64,000 bases of DNA from Knufia peltigerae. Taxonomy: Eukaryota; Ascomycota; Eurotiomycetes; Chaetothyriales; Trichomeriaceae. Shown here piece after piece: positions 1-10,300 of the stretch. The notes under the pieces were generated by a model. That model searched no databases. It saw nothing but the letters and a program-made list of their open reading frames with translations, and was not told the DNA's origin. The number at the start of each line of letters is the position of its first letter. Positions within the stretch are counted from its first letter, which is position 1. The DNA is taken from assembly GCA_030247855.1 (NCBI GenBank), contig JAPDRN010000023.1, positions 1 through 64,000 on the forward strand, read 5' to 3'. The position numbers and the translations under genes are program-made.

Positions 1-658
1 GTAAAATGGCCTTCCGGTTGTGGTTTTGTATTTTGTCGTGTTTTTCCCCCCCCCCCCCCCCTTCCTGGAAATGCTCCTTTCCACGAGAGCTCGGACTGAC
101 TCTTTTACTGACCCAAATCCCTCGAATAGATGGCACTTGTTAACCCCGACCAAAATCTTCAAGAGCAAATCAGGATCAGTGCGGTCAAGTATGCACCTCC
201 CATCTGGATGAGACTCTATAAAAGAGAAGTTGCGCGTCAATGGTAAGAGACACATCGACCTGATGGCATTTTGAACTGCCTCAAACGAACGCACAGGGTC
301 GGGTGTATTCTACATAGTCTCTCTCTCGAACCAATCTATAGTTTGATGCCACAATGTGTCAGAAGAGAACATGGTGGGCATGTATACAGTCTGAGATAGC
401 CACCTGTTTCAGACCTAATGGGCTGGTTGTTTTCAACCCCATAGAAAATTGCTGCATCGGCCTGTGATGTGGCCGTTATCAACTGGCATTGACGGGTACA
501 ATGGCTTCGCTCCACAGGCAGCTCGGAGCGGTTGCGAAGCTATATAGTGACTGATGTCGGAGCATAGTCTTAAGAGTCAGCTCAAGCGTTAGATTATTAC
601 TGTGCTGGCTAGCATTCAAAGTACAGTATCATCAGCCAAGGGAGGACCTTGGTCGATC
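1..658. other. Intergenic, downstream of 5-oxoprolinase
   Basis: No gene is recognised here. The stretch lies past the 3' end of the minus-strand 5-oxoprolinase gene, so its right end is probably that gene's 3' UTR. The only obvious structure is a 16-base cytosine run at 46-61. Confidence 0.5.
46..61. repeat. Poly-C homopolymer run
   Basis: Sixteen consecutive C residues are read directly. It is a simple-sequence tract in non-coding DNA, and its exact length is prone to sequencing error. Confidence 0.9.
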
Positions 659-3600
659 TCAAAAATGTCCATTGACCAATGTCCCGTTCATCTTGGCCTT
701 CCCATCTTCTGCCTTGCCATAACCGCCCCCGCCAGGAGTCATGATAACGATTCTATCCCCACTTTTCACCGCAACGCTTCCCTTGCCTCCAATGTTGACC
801 GTTCTGTCTTGCCCTGTCACGGCATCCTTGCACAACCACAAGTTTAGCCCGGTCGCTCCTGGGCCACCGCCAGCCATGCCGTAGGGCTGATGGACACGGC
901 GTTCGGACAGGATCGAGCACTGCAGCGGAGTCAAAAACTCGATTTCTCGAATCACTCCTTCTCCACCTTTGCGCCACCCCTTGCCCCCAGAGTCTTCTCT
1001 GAGCTGAAACTTCCGCAGGATGCATGGATATCTCTTCTCGAGAATCTCAGGATCCGTGATGCGCGTGTTGGTCATGTGCGTATGCACTCCGTTCTCGCCG
1101 TCGAAGGTCGCTCCAGCGCCCGCGCCGCCAGCGATGGTCTCATAGTACCCGAAACCGGGGACTATCTCGCCCGTCGCGGGGTTCTTCTGAGCATCGACAC
1201 CAAACGTCAGGTTGTTGAGGCACCCTTGTGACGCGGCGCACGCGTTCAGTGCTTTCAGGACTACGTCGGTCACTCGTTGGGATGTCGTCACATTCCCGCC
1301 CACTACGGCGGCGGCTCGGGAAGGGCTCAAGATGCTTGGTTTGGGTATCTTGACATGAATGGACGCTAGGCAGCCTTGGTTGAGGGGAATGTCTGCCGCA
1401 ATCATACAACGGAGAGAGTAGATGATGGCAGAATGTGTGATCGCTTCGGGGGCATTGATGTTGCCGTTCACCTCGGGCCCGGTGCCGGCAAAGTCAAACA
1501 CTGCAGAGCCGTCTTCAGCGATTGTAATCCTCAGCTTGATGGGCGTACCATCGTCCATGAAATCCAGTGCTTCGAGGGGTCGGCCTCCCTGACTTTTATG
1601 CAAAGCTTGCAGCAAATTACGGACTGCCAGATCTGCTGTTTCTTGAATCGCGTACATGTATTGCTGAACGACCTGAAGACTATACTCGTCGATCAATCCC
1701 TGAATCAAGGTGATACCCCGCGCGTTTGCAGCGATCTGGGCTTTCAAGTCCGAGATATTGTCGTTCAAGTTTCTGCTGCCTGAGCATCCAGGGTGACGCG
1801 CAGGGAAGTCAAGAAACAATTGTCGCATGCGTGCTTCGTTGAACACTCCATTCTCGACTACCTTTTCGGACTCAATGGCAGTGCCCTCTTGCCACAACTC
1901 AGTCGAGTTTGGTGGCATGGATCCAGGCAGAATACCTCCGATGTCTGCATGGTGGCCTCTGGATGCGACGTAGAAGATGATCTCTTTGGTGCCTTGCGCG
2001 AATACTGGCGTGATTACAGTCACGTCCGGTAGATGAGTTCCACCGGACATAGGATGGTTAGCCACAAGCACATCTCCGTCTTTCAAGATTCCTAACCACT
2101 TTTGGTGCTGAAACCGCACTGCGAACTGCATCGACCCGAGATGAACAGGCACATGAGGAGCATTAGCGACAAGGCCGCCGTCGGGGGAGAACAGAGCACA
2201 TGAGAAATCCAATCTTTCCTTGATGTTGGTGGAAACCGCAGTCTTTTGGAGGGTACGGCCCATCTGCTCAGCAACAGACATGAACCGGTGGCCAAAAATG
2301 GTTAATCGGATAGGATCGACATGGTCCTCTGTTAACTTCTCTCGAGGTGTCGATTTCAAATCGATAACGACGCACGTTTCGAGGATATTTGCGACCGCAT
2401 CTGGCACGACGACGATCGTCTGGGTCTTGTCGATAATGATCGCAGGCCCGTGTAGCTTGACACCTGATCTGAGCTCGTTCAGGAAGTAAATTGGCGTTTC
2501 GACATATCCATCGCCCGAGTTAAAGAAGACCTGACTTCGCTGCGTAGGTTCTCCGGCTAGGCACGGTTTAACTCTCCTGAGTTGTTGCAATGGACTATCC
2601 TCAACCACCGTCTTCGAAGCTGCAATTGCTCTCACCCGAATATCATCCACGAGAATAGGTCGGTCAAAGGTGAAGTTAAATTCGCGCTTGTGGCGTTCCA
2701 CAAAGAGCCTGGCGAAGTCTCCATCCTGAGTATTGCGGATCATCAGGCTTGTGTCTGAGCCGTCATATCTCATGTTCAAGAAAAGCTCATGTCTGACTTG
2801 ATCGTCGGTGAAGCCCTGCCCCACGAGCTCTTTTGTGGTCCTTGCAACCAAATTGTCAAATTTCTCCGCAATGAGCTCCTGAGAGCTTCCATATTCTGCA
2901 GCCATTGGCTCTTGTGCTTCGTGGACAACCTCTGAGAGTGCTAAGCCATACGCTGACAGAATCGAGGAATACTTGTGAATAATGATGCGTGAGATGCCGA
3001 GGGAAGCTGCCACGTTACAGGCGTGTTGGCCGCCTGCACCGCCGAAGCAGGCAAGGTGGTGAGACGATGTTTCGAAGCCTCGACCCTCGGTCAAGTTTCT
3101 GATTGGCCGTGTCATGGACTCATCTGCAACCTGAAGAAATCCAAGGGCTACCTCCTCGGGCGTAAATCTTTTAGGCCTTTTCCGAGCACAATTAATCTCC
3201 TCGGTCAACTTTTCGAATTTGTTTCGCGTAACTTCTCGATCAAGGGGCTGGTCCTCTGTAGGGCCAAAGATTTTGGGGAAATATTCTGGCAATAATCGTC
3301 CTAGAAGGAGGTTTGCATCGGTGACGGTGAGAGGACCTCCTTTTCTATAGCATGCTGGACCAGGGTGTGCGGCTGCTGATTCAGGACCGACCATAAATAG
3401 GCCATTCTGCCACGAGAGGATAGAGCCACCCCCTGCTGCCACGGTTTTGATCTCTAGCTGAGGTACCTGGATACTAACCCCGGAGATACTGGAAGAAAAG
3501 GTATGGTCGAGGTGACCATCGAAACGTGACACATCTGTCGATGTCCCTCCCATATCAAACCCAATGACTGGCACACGAGACTGGGCATCCCAGCTAGTGG

Positions 3601-4504
3601 CGGCATAGCCGACGACACCGGCAGCTGGTCCAGACAGAATAGCTTTAAGACCGCTGAACTTACGGAAATCCACCAAGCCACCATCAGATTGCATGAATTC
3701 GACTCGACAGCCATGGGATCCAGACAGACCTCCTCTAAAGTTCGCAGAAATAGAATCGATATAAGATTTGATCACAGGAGTCAGATAGGCGTCAGCAGTG
3801 GCAGACATCCCGCGAGGCACGACCTTGATCATGGGTTGCAACAGGGAAGACAGTGCCACTGAGAGATCTAGAGACTGCGCGATCTCTCCAATCTTTAGCT
3901 CGTGTTCCGGGCAAGCGAATGAGTTGAGTAGGGCGACTGCGATAGACTGGTAGCCCTGGTCCTTGAGGGATTGGAGGTCTGCCTTCACAGCCGGGATATC
4001 GAGTTCTCTGAGCACATGAAATGTCTCCCCAGTAGCACCAGTGATGGATCGAAAAGACGAAAGGACGTCTTTCGAGGCTCTCTGATGTGCAGGAATGATG
4101 CGCTCGTCCACCTCGACGACGGCCTCGAAAAGAACATCAGGTCTTCTCGCAGATAGGTCGAATATATCTGGACGTGCTTGGTTGCCAATTCGCAGTAGAT
4201 CCCGAAAGCCTTTGGTAGTAAGCAGGGCTGATTTGGTGCCTTTTCGTTCTAGCAATGCGTTGGTAGCAACAGTTGTTCCCATCCGTAAGACATCGATCCT
4301 ATCCAGACTCAGCGGCTCTCCACGAGGGCTCGCTTTTCCAGTGGCCTCTAGTACTCTGCGGATGCCTTCGGTAGGGGCATCTTGATAATTTGCAGGGTCA
4401 ACAGACAACAACTTGAGTACAATGTCGGGCTTTCCGGGCACGATGGCATGGACGTCAGTAAACGTGCCGCCGCGATCAATCGAGACTTTGATTTTCTCTG
4501 CCAT
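659..4504 (-). CDS. OXP1: 5-oxoprolinase (ATP-hydrolysing)
   Basis: A single uninterrupted exon encodes 1281 residues, close to the usual length of eukaryotic 5-oxoprolinases. The enzyme opens 5-oxoproline to glutamate at the cost of ATP, in the cytosolic glutathione (gamma-glutamyl) cycle. The order is hydantoinase A-type N-terminus with the phosphate-binding motif DRGGTFTDVHA near residue 10, the HyuA core with GFDMGGTSTDVSRF near residue 315, and a HyuB half from about residue 740 containing GHRFMSVAEQMG. The C-terminal TPGGGGYGK motif is typical of HyuB. The start ATG at 4504-4502 sits directly before the conserved N-terminus. The neighbouring genes are unrelated to glutathione metabolism. 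Close relatives are hydantoinases and acetone carboxylase subunits, but the fused A+B layout and length favour 5-oxoprolinase. Confidence 0.95.
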   Translation of the reverse strand: MAEKIKVSIDRGGTFTDVHAIVPGKPDIVLKLLSVDPANYQDAPTEGIRRVLEATGKASPRGEPLSLDRIDVLRMGTTVATNALLERKGTKSALLTTKGFRDLLRIGNQARPDIFDLSARRPDVLFEAVVEVDERIIPAHQRASKDVLSSFRSITGATGETFHVLRELDIPAVKADLQSLKDQGYQSIAVALLNSFACPEHELKIGEIAQSLDLSVALSSLLQPMIKVVPRGMSATADAYLTPVIKSYIDSISANFRGGLSGSHGCRVEFMQSDGGLVDFRKFSGLKAILSGPAAGVVGYAATSWDAQSRVPVIGFDMGGTSTDVSRFDGHLDHTFSSSISGVSIQVPQLEIKTVAAGGGSILSWQNGLFMVGPESAAAHPGPACYRKGGPLTVTDANLLLGRLLPEYFPKIFGPTEDQPLDREVTRNKFEKLTEEINCARKRPKRFTPEEVALGFLQVADESMTRPIRNLTEGRGFETSSHHLACFGGAGGQHACNVAASLGISRIIIHKYSSILSAYGLALSEVVHEAQEPMAAEYGSSQELIAEKFDNLVARTTKELVGQGFTDDQVRHELFLNMRYDGSDTSLMIRNTQDGDFARLFVERHKREFNFTFDRPILVDDIRVRAIAASKTVVEDSPLQQLRRVKPCLAGEPTQRSQVFFNSGDGYVETPIYFLNELRSGVKLHGPAIIIDKTQTIVVVPDAVANILETCVVIDLKSTPREKLTEDHVDPIRLTIFGHRFMSVAEQMGRTLQKTAVSTNIKERLDFSCALFSPDGGLVANAPHVPVHLGSMQFAVRFQHQKWLGILKDGDVLVANHPMSGGTHLPDVTVITPVFAQGTKEIIFYVASRGHHADIGGILPGSMPPNSTELWQEGTAIESEKVVENGVFNEARMRQLFLDFPARHPGCSGSRNLNDNISDLKAQIAANARGITLIQGLIDEYSLQVVQQYMYAIQETADLAVRNLLQALHKSQGGRPLEALDFMDDGTPIKLRITIAEDGSAVFDFAGTGPEVNGNINAPEAITHSAIIYSLRCMIAADIPLNQGCLASIHVKIPKPSILSPSRAAAVVGGNVTTSQRVTDVVLKALNACAASQGCLNNLTFGVDAQKNPATGEIVPGFGYYETIAGGAGAGATFDGENGVHTHMTNTRITDPEILEKRYPCILRKFQLREDSGGKGWRKGGEGVIREIEFLTPLQCSILSERRVHQPYGMAGGGPGATGLNLWLCKDAVTGQDRTVNIGGKGSVAVKSGDRIVIMTPGGGGYGKAEDGKAKMNGTLVNGHF

Positions 4505-4719
4505 ATTTGTGGTTGTGCTTGCGAAGACTCCATGTCGGCGTCAGAGAGAACCTCGTAGTTTAAATATTGTCACTCACTGCGAGTGTCTTTGGACTTTCAA
4601 ACCTAAGCCCTGATCCTTGGGGCCTTGCTCCTGGCACTAGGCTAGGTGGCGCCGAAGTGGAGGGTAGTGCTCCTTGGGAGCAGAACGTGGGCGTGTCATC
4701 TTCACACTGCATTCATGCT

Positions 4720-5084
4720 TCATACTGGAGTATCATTCGCCGTTACCCGTAGGCTCTCGTGAAGATAAGGAATAGACGATTCAGGTACATCGGGAGCAGG
4801 GAAGGGTTGTACAAGGTCACGTGTCGGTAAACGAGGCCGAAGGTGTGGAGGCAGTGGATACGATAGCACTTCCCGATCGGCTAGAGCTTCAGTGATTTCG
4901 TTGTAGAGAGTCTCGGGCGTGACATTGACAAGCCGATATACCAGTGATACGGTAGATTGGATCGTTGTAGTGCGGGCGACATTCAGCTCAAATCTAAGGG
5001 TAGGAGCAAGGAGAAGTTGGTGAGCACGGACAGAGGGTGTCAAAAGCGGCGAGCAGTTAAACAAAACCTTGGCAAGGCTGGCAT
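4720..5084 (-). CDS. Hypothetical small protein (two-exon model, 96 aa)
   Basis: I do not recognise this protein. A two-exon model fits in phase: ATG at 5084, exon 1 5084-5068, an intron with a weak GTTTTG donor and a good pyrimidine-rich CCCTTAG acceptor, and exon 2 4993-4720 ending in a stop. The predicted product is 96 residues with no membrane segment and a Pro-rich central part (SYPLPPHLRPRLP). Exon 2 reads like coding DNA, but the second exon alone has no ATG in this frame, so the gene depends on the splice being real. It could equally be an orphan ORF in the promoter of the 5-oxoprolinase gene, which starts 216 bp downstream on the same strand. Confidence 0.3.
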
Positions 5085-5603
5085 TTCTTTCCCTGCTCTA
5101 TGTCTTCTGTACCAGGTCACCTACCTGAGCAACGATTCTCTTCAGGACGACAAACTACGAGTCTCGACATATAAAAATCTTGGTTGCTGGGTGAATGATT
5201 ATATTTTCAATTAAGCATGCCCTTGGCACTCCATAATCTAGGATATCATTTACTCTCTCGTGCCCGCTCATTCGCAATATCAAGTTCATCAACCCTCCCC
5301 CCAGAGCTCAAAGGGTCCTTTCTCATCAGCCCAATGCATGCATATACTTTGACAAAAGCAATCTTTGTTGTCACGCTGAAATTTTGCCAACCTCTCCTCT
5401 CTTTCTGGGGGGTTCAAAAACAACGCCATGTTTCTCGGGTTGGTGAATCAGCGGGGAAAAACAAAAGAAACAAGACAGAACCGCTGCCCAGTCCCAGACT
5501 GACTGCTCAATGTCGAAATAGTGCCGCTGATAGGTTTAATTTGAATGATCGAAAAAATATTGTACAATCAAGCGAGTATCGGTATCGTCATGAATCATCG
5601 CTG
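5085..5603. other. Intergenic / 3' UTR of the PNUTS-like gene
   Basis: No supported gene. The right part is likely the 3' UTR of the minus-strand PNUTS-like gene that stops at 5604. No repeats or RNA genes were seen. Confidence 0.5.
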
Positions 5604-8600
5604 TCAAGAAAAATCTTCTTCACCATGTCGGTATGTGCAAGAATCACCTTTAGTACATCGACCTTGTTCCCAGAATGAACAAATCTGTGTTTTGTAGTTG
5701 TAGGGTTTCTTTTTCTTGGCTCCTCCTTTCCTGCCAGCTTCATCATAGTCATAGTCATTGGAGTCAGTTCGAGCATGCTTCCGTGATGAATCATCCACTG
5801 ACCCAGGGTAAGGGCTGATATCAGTTCCTATACCGACAGAAGGTGCCGAATGTTGAGAAGACTGTTGTTGTTGCTGTTGCAAATTCGCCAGGATGGCGCT
5901 TAGATCTGGAGTGACAGGGGGCAGTGCGTACTGGGGTGCTGGAGTCTGGCTTTGAACTTGTTGATTGATCTGCTGAACTGACTGGAACAATGCTGAAAGG
6001 TCCAGCTGGGGTGCCACCGCGGCTTGAGCTTGAGCTGGTTGAAACTGAGCCAAAGCTTGCTGAAGAGCCGAAGAAATGGCCGCGGGTTGCTGTGAAGCGG
6101 CTTGTGCCGGAGCAACCTGAGGCTGGGGTGGAAAACCAGGTTGATTTCTAGCTTGACGTGCTTGATAATCCTTCTCGCGTTGACGAGTTTTGGCATCAGG
6201 CTCACCAAAGTCAATGGCTGGTTCTGCCGGCTCGAAATCGCCCTCTTCGTTCTCATCTGGCTCCTTTGGTGTCGGAGGTCGATCGGATTTCGATGCATAT
6301 GTCGCCATGACCGTCTCCTGCTCACGCTTGTTTTGTTCTTCATTGTTCACACCTTCGGCTCTCGTCGTACCTCCAAATTTGAAGAAGTTAGCTTCTGAGG
6401 AGCCGGTGTCGTTTTCGAGGACTGTGAAATCCACCTCGCTTGGAGTTGAATATGTTTCGAAATCTTCATGTGAATCCTCATTTTCATCCTCTTCATCATC
6501 CAAGTCATCCATGGATTGATGAAGTTTCAAAGCTTCACCCTCGCGACCTGTATCACCAGCATCACGTTTCAGGCTGTCACCGTCACCTATTTCCTCATCT
6601 GGGTCGTGAGTGAAGAGTCGAGTCTCCACTAGGTCCGAGTCCGCTTTCCACGTCACACGTAATTTCTTACGTGCCTCCTTCCGGAGACGTCTGGCCTTTT
6701 CTTCCTCCGTCTCATTCGGTATCTGAGCTTCTTTCTTGACTTCTTTCTGAGGCTTCTTCTCCATGTCAGCTAAGAGGCCGAGCAGGGCAGAAGGGGTCGA
6801 TGTGGTCTTCGGCGCTAGAGCGCCCGAAATCGGAGGCGAGTCTCTGCCAACAACTTCCTTCTTCACTACTACCACCGGTGGTGCCGGGGTATTCGTCACC
6901 GCAGAACCTTTATCTTTTGCGGCTGCAGCTGCACGAGCAGCAATTGAGGTTCCTGGCTTCTTGGAGGCCGACATTAAAGATGAGAAAACGGCAGATTTGG
7001 GAGGCGCTGTCACTGCCACTTTGGCCTTTGCTGGAGCTGAAGAGGTAGCTACAGGTTTCTCGGCAGCTTTACCAGCCTCAAAAGCCTTTCTACGTTCAGC
7101 ATTTTGCAATGCCAGAGGCTTCGACGATTGTACTTTCACAACCTTCTTTGGTACAGTCTGTGAAGCTGATTCACCCTCGCGCGGCCGCTTCGTTCCCGCG
7201 ACCGCTTCCCTAGGGCTACCACCAACATTGGGTGACGCTGGGTTTTCGGATTTGCTGGCAGCTTTCTTCTTGGCAGACACAGCTGTAGCGTTTTCAAGAA
7301 TTGACTGCGCCAATGTCTTGATATCTGTGGTTGCTTTCTTAGTCAAGCGTTGTAGTAACTTGGACAGTTTCGTCATTTCTAACGTTTCGAAATCGAGTGT
7401 TTCAAACTTGATAACGAACTGAGAAAAGGGTTAGTGCGTTGTTCAGACGGATATATTGTAAATTTCGCACCTTTAGGATAGCCAGTGTAAGGGGACTATC
7501 ATAGTCCCCCACGGTGAATCGATCAAGTATGAATGACGACAGTGCTGCCATTGTGAAGTGATTCTCGCCTAGTCTGAAGGCCAAAATTGTTAGTAAAAGT
7601 TACGCATAGTTATGAGTGAGAGAGGAAAGATTGTTCGGTCCGAATGTGTTGCGTCAATCAACACGGAAAAACCAATCTGTGGACTATTTATGCAGGTTGA
7701 ACTATTGACAAAGCCGGTCTGGCCTGATGCAGTAGAATTATATAAACCCAGCGCACATTGAGAGCCAGGTAATGCCATGTCTCGGACAACAAGATCATCA
7801 TTTGGACAGTTCCGGACTGCGCGCCGACTATGCAGAGAGGCAATATCACAATGCACAAGGGTAGGCGGTTGGACGCTGATATCAAGAGGAGTTGCTAGAA
7901 TGACATACCTTTTAACGATGGAGGGATGCCCGAAATTTAACGATCTCGTCATTACCTCCTGAATAAGCGAACGGTAGCGGGCGACTTCCTTTTTGAGAGC
8001 ATCGGCATCTTTAGCTGTTGGGGAATCGGGTAACTCGGCCTTTCTCAAGTTTTCATTTTTGACCTTCCAGGAATCTCGCAGTGCCCGAACGGAATCACCA
8101 AAGCTTGCAATGCCACCCCGAACTTTCTCAGGAGTTGCAGGCTTGTTGCGTGGTGAGAAAACTGCGTGAACAGCGAGATACTGTGCCTTTTGTCCCTCCT
8201 CTGTAGGCAGATCTATACTCAGAATTGCTGGCGTCGGCTCTGGAGGCTCCTCGGCTTGAATGGAAAGTTCATCTTCCGAGTCTGATGCAGGATCATTGGT
8301 GCCTTTCTTCTTAGTTTTCTTGGGCGCAATCGAGTCCTTGGAAGGTTTGCTTTGTGGAGCTTTCTCAGGTTTTGGAATAACCACAGATACTGGTTTTGTC
8401 AGCGTGGCGCTCTGCGAAAAAGACAGCAACATACTTTGAGGCTGCTGTGTAGCAGGAGATGGTGCAGGTTGAACTGGGAGTGCACCTTGCAATGTCCTTG
8501 GATCGACCGTAGAACCAGCTTTGAAGTAGGATGGCTGACCAAGATATGACTGCTGATGCTGAAAATTCACATTATTGTCTGCGAGTGGTTAGTCAGAGTC

Positions 8601-9283
8601 CAGACAGACGATTCGTAAAACTTACTTGAGGCACCCAACATTTGCCCTGTCGACAACAGGTTTGGGTCAACAAAAGAACCCGATGATTGACGGCTTTGAT
8701 TCTGATAATTTCCATAATGCATCATCTCAGGGTTCTGCATCTGAGCCAGGTGCGATGGCTGCACATTGACGTAGGGAGGAGGTTGTTGCTTTTGTCCAGA
8801 GCCAGGGGCAAAATTCGTCGGCGTTGGTGTCTGCCTCGGTGGCATATTCATGTGTTGAGAATTGAAGCCCTGAGCATTGTAGTTCATCGGAGGCTGGAAG
8901 CTATATCCACCTTCAAAGCCGAGAGGTGACGGTGACGGCCCTGAGTAGAAGCGAGGGTCATAGTTCTGCTGCTGCGGTAGTTGGCGGGTATCGTAGAGGG
9001 GAGACTGGGAGTATTGATTATGAGGTTGATAGGCGGGTTGAGGTGAATTGAACTGGGGCAGCGGACTGTGAGACTGCCTCGACACATCTTGATTGAAGTT
9101 TGGAGGTAGTTGTTGTGTCTGCTGAGTGAAGCCAGGACCAATAGTGGTGTCTTCAAACAGCGCAGGATCGAAGAATCGACTAAACTCTTCATTGGAATAG
9201 GTCTGAATACCATCGAGATAGGGATACGCTTGATTATTGGAATTATGCGTGCCATTGATGGCATGGTTGGTGGACGAATCCAT
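5604..9283 (-). CDS. PNUTS-like protein: TFIIS-N/LW domain plus C-terminal CCCH zinc finger
   Basis: Four exons join in phase: 9283-8626, 8578-7909, 7573-7471 and 7418-5604, giving about 1081 residues. The N-terminal 220 residues are Gln/Asn/Pro-rich and look disordered. Exons 2-4 together build a helical LW (TFIIS N-terminal-like) domain around residues 400-500: exon 4 starts with a segment containing ETLEMTKLSKLLQRLTKK, which resembles the core helix of this fold. A long acidic and low-complexity linker follows, and the protein ends in a CX7CX5CX3H finger (CSFWEQGRC... CTYRH) about 20 residues from the stop. LW domain plus terminal CCCH is the layout of PNUTS/PPP1R10, the PP1-binding nuclear scaffold of transcription termination. 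I did not identify a clear RVxF PP1-docking site, so the functional name is by architecture. ATG 9283 is the first ATG in frame. Confidence 0.75.
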
Positions 9284-10300
9284 TCCCTTGACCAACAAGC
9301 TGGAGTTGGAGATTCTGGAGATCGAAGGTCACGTGCTCGGACTCGGCGGAGGCCGATTAAACGCTTGGTTTTGGTGGCAGAAATTCAGGTTTTCTTGGAC
9401 TCGCCACTCACAGGCCGCAACACTCTCTCGGCTGCATCAAAGCCACGACAGACAGCGCAGAGATCAGCCCGAAGGCGATGGAATGGGTTGCGGATTATCC
9501 GTGTTTGTCGTCCGGAAAATTGTAGGAAATGCGTTAGGTGTTAGGTTAAGCAGTAGTCGTTCAGTCAAACAGAGGTTCTCAGGTTGTCTGTCTGTCCTTT
9601 TGGGTCACTCTTCTGTCCCGTAACAACAACAAATTGGTTGCCCCTCGTGCCTTAATCCGAACTCAATGCCACAATTCGAAGAATGTCTCTAATATTGACC
9701 AGCCTGAGGGCCAAAAGCACTAATTGTACTCGGTCCACCGTGTCTGGAAATGGCTTTTAAAAAGAGCCGCAGATGAATTTCTGTGAACGAATTTCTTAGA
9801 TGGCAATCAAACGCGCCTCAGTCACAGTCACGCCAAACTTCATCACCCCGACTCCAGCCATGCGAAAAAGCAAGATAAAAGACCATTCAATGCAATTATT
9901 ACAGTCCACGGTCAGAAAAGGGTCGGGAACAATTACAGGAGGATGAGAAAGATGTAGAGCGTGATTGTTTAGGATGGAAAAGACAGGTGAGGGAAAGTGT
10001 GAGAGAGAAAGAGTCTGAGGCGTGGTTGAGATTGAGGGCAATTCCAAACAAGGCGCTATTCTTCATGCGGGAAGGCGCATTGGTGCCACCTCGGGTAACA
10101 TGCCTCAAGCGTGCAACCGCATAGAGACCAAGATGCCTGGCGAGGCTAGAGACATTGTTGTGCCTTTTGTCTTGCTTTTGATGCCACCATGTCCACAATG
10201 TTGTAGGGTGATTCTGTTGTAGCGGAATGAAAACATGACATCCTTGCCCTGCCTCCAATATCCCTCCTAGACTATCTACAGTCTAGCCCATACGCCCACC
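9284..10300. other. Divergent promoter region (PNUTS-like / SLY1)
   Basis: About 1 kb separates the start codons of two head-to-head genes. Short ORFs on both strands overlap here but show no recognisable protein features. No repeats or RNA genes were seen. Confidence 0.5.

Noticed and set aside
6763..7422. 219-codon plus-strand open frame
   Set aside because: Antisense to exon 4 of the PNUTS-like gene; Ala/Phe-rich from the complement of a Lys/Ala-rich linker.
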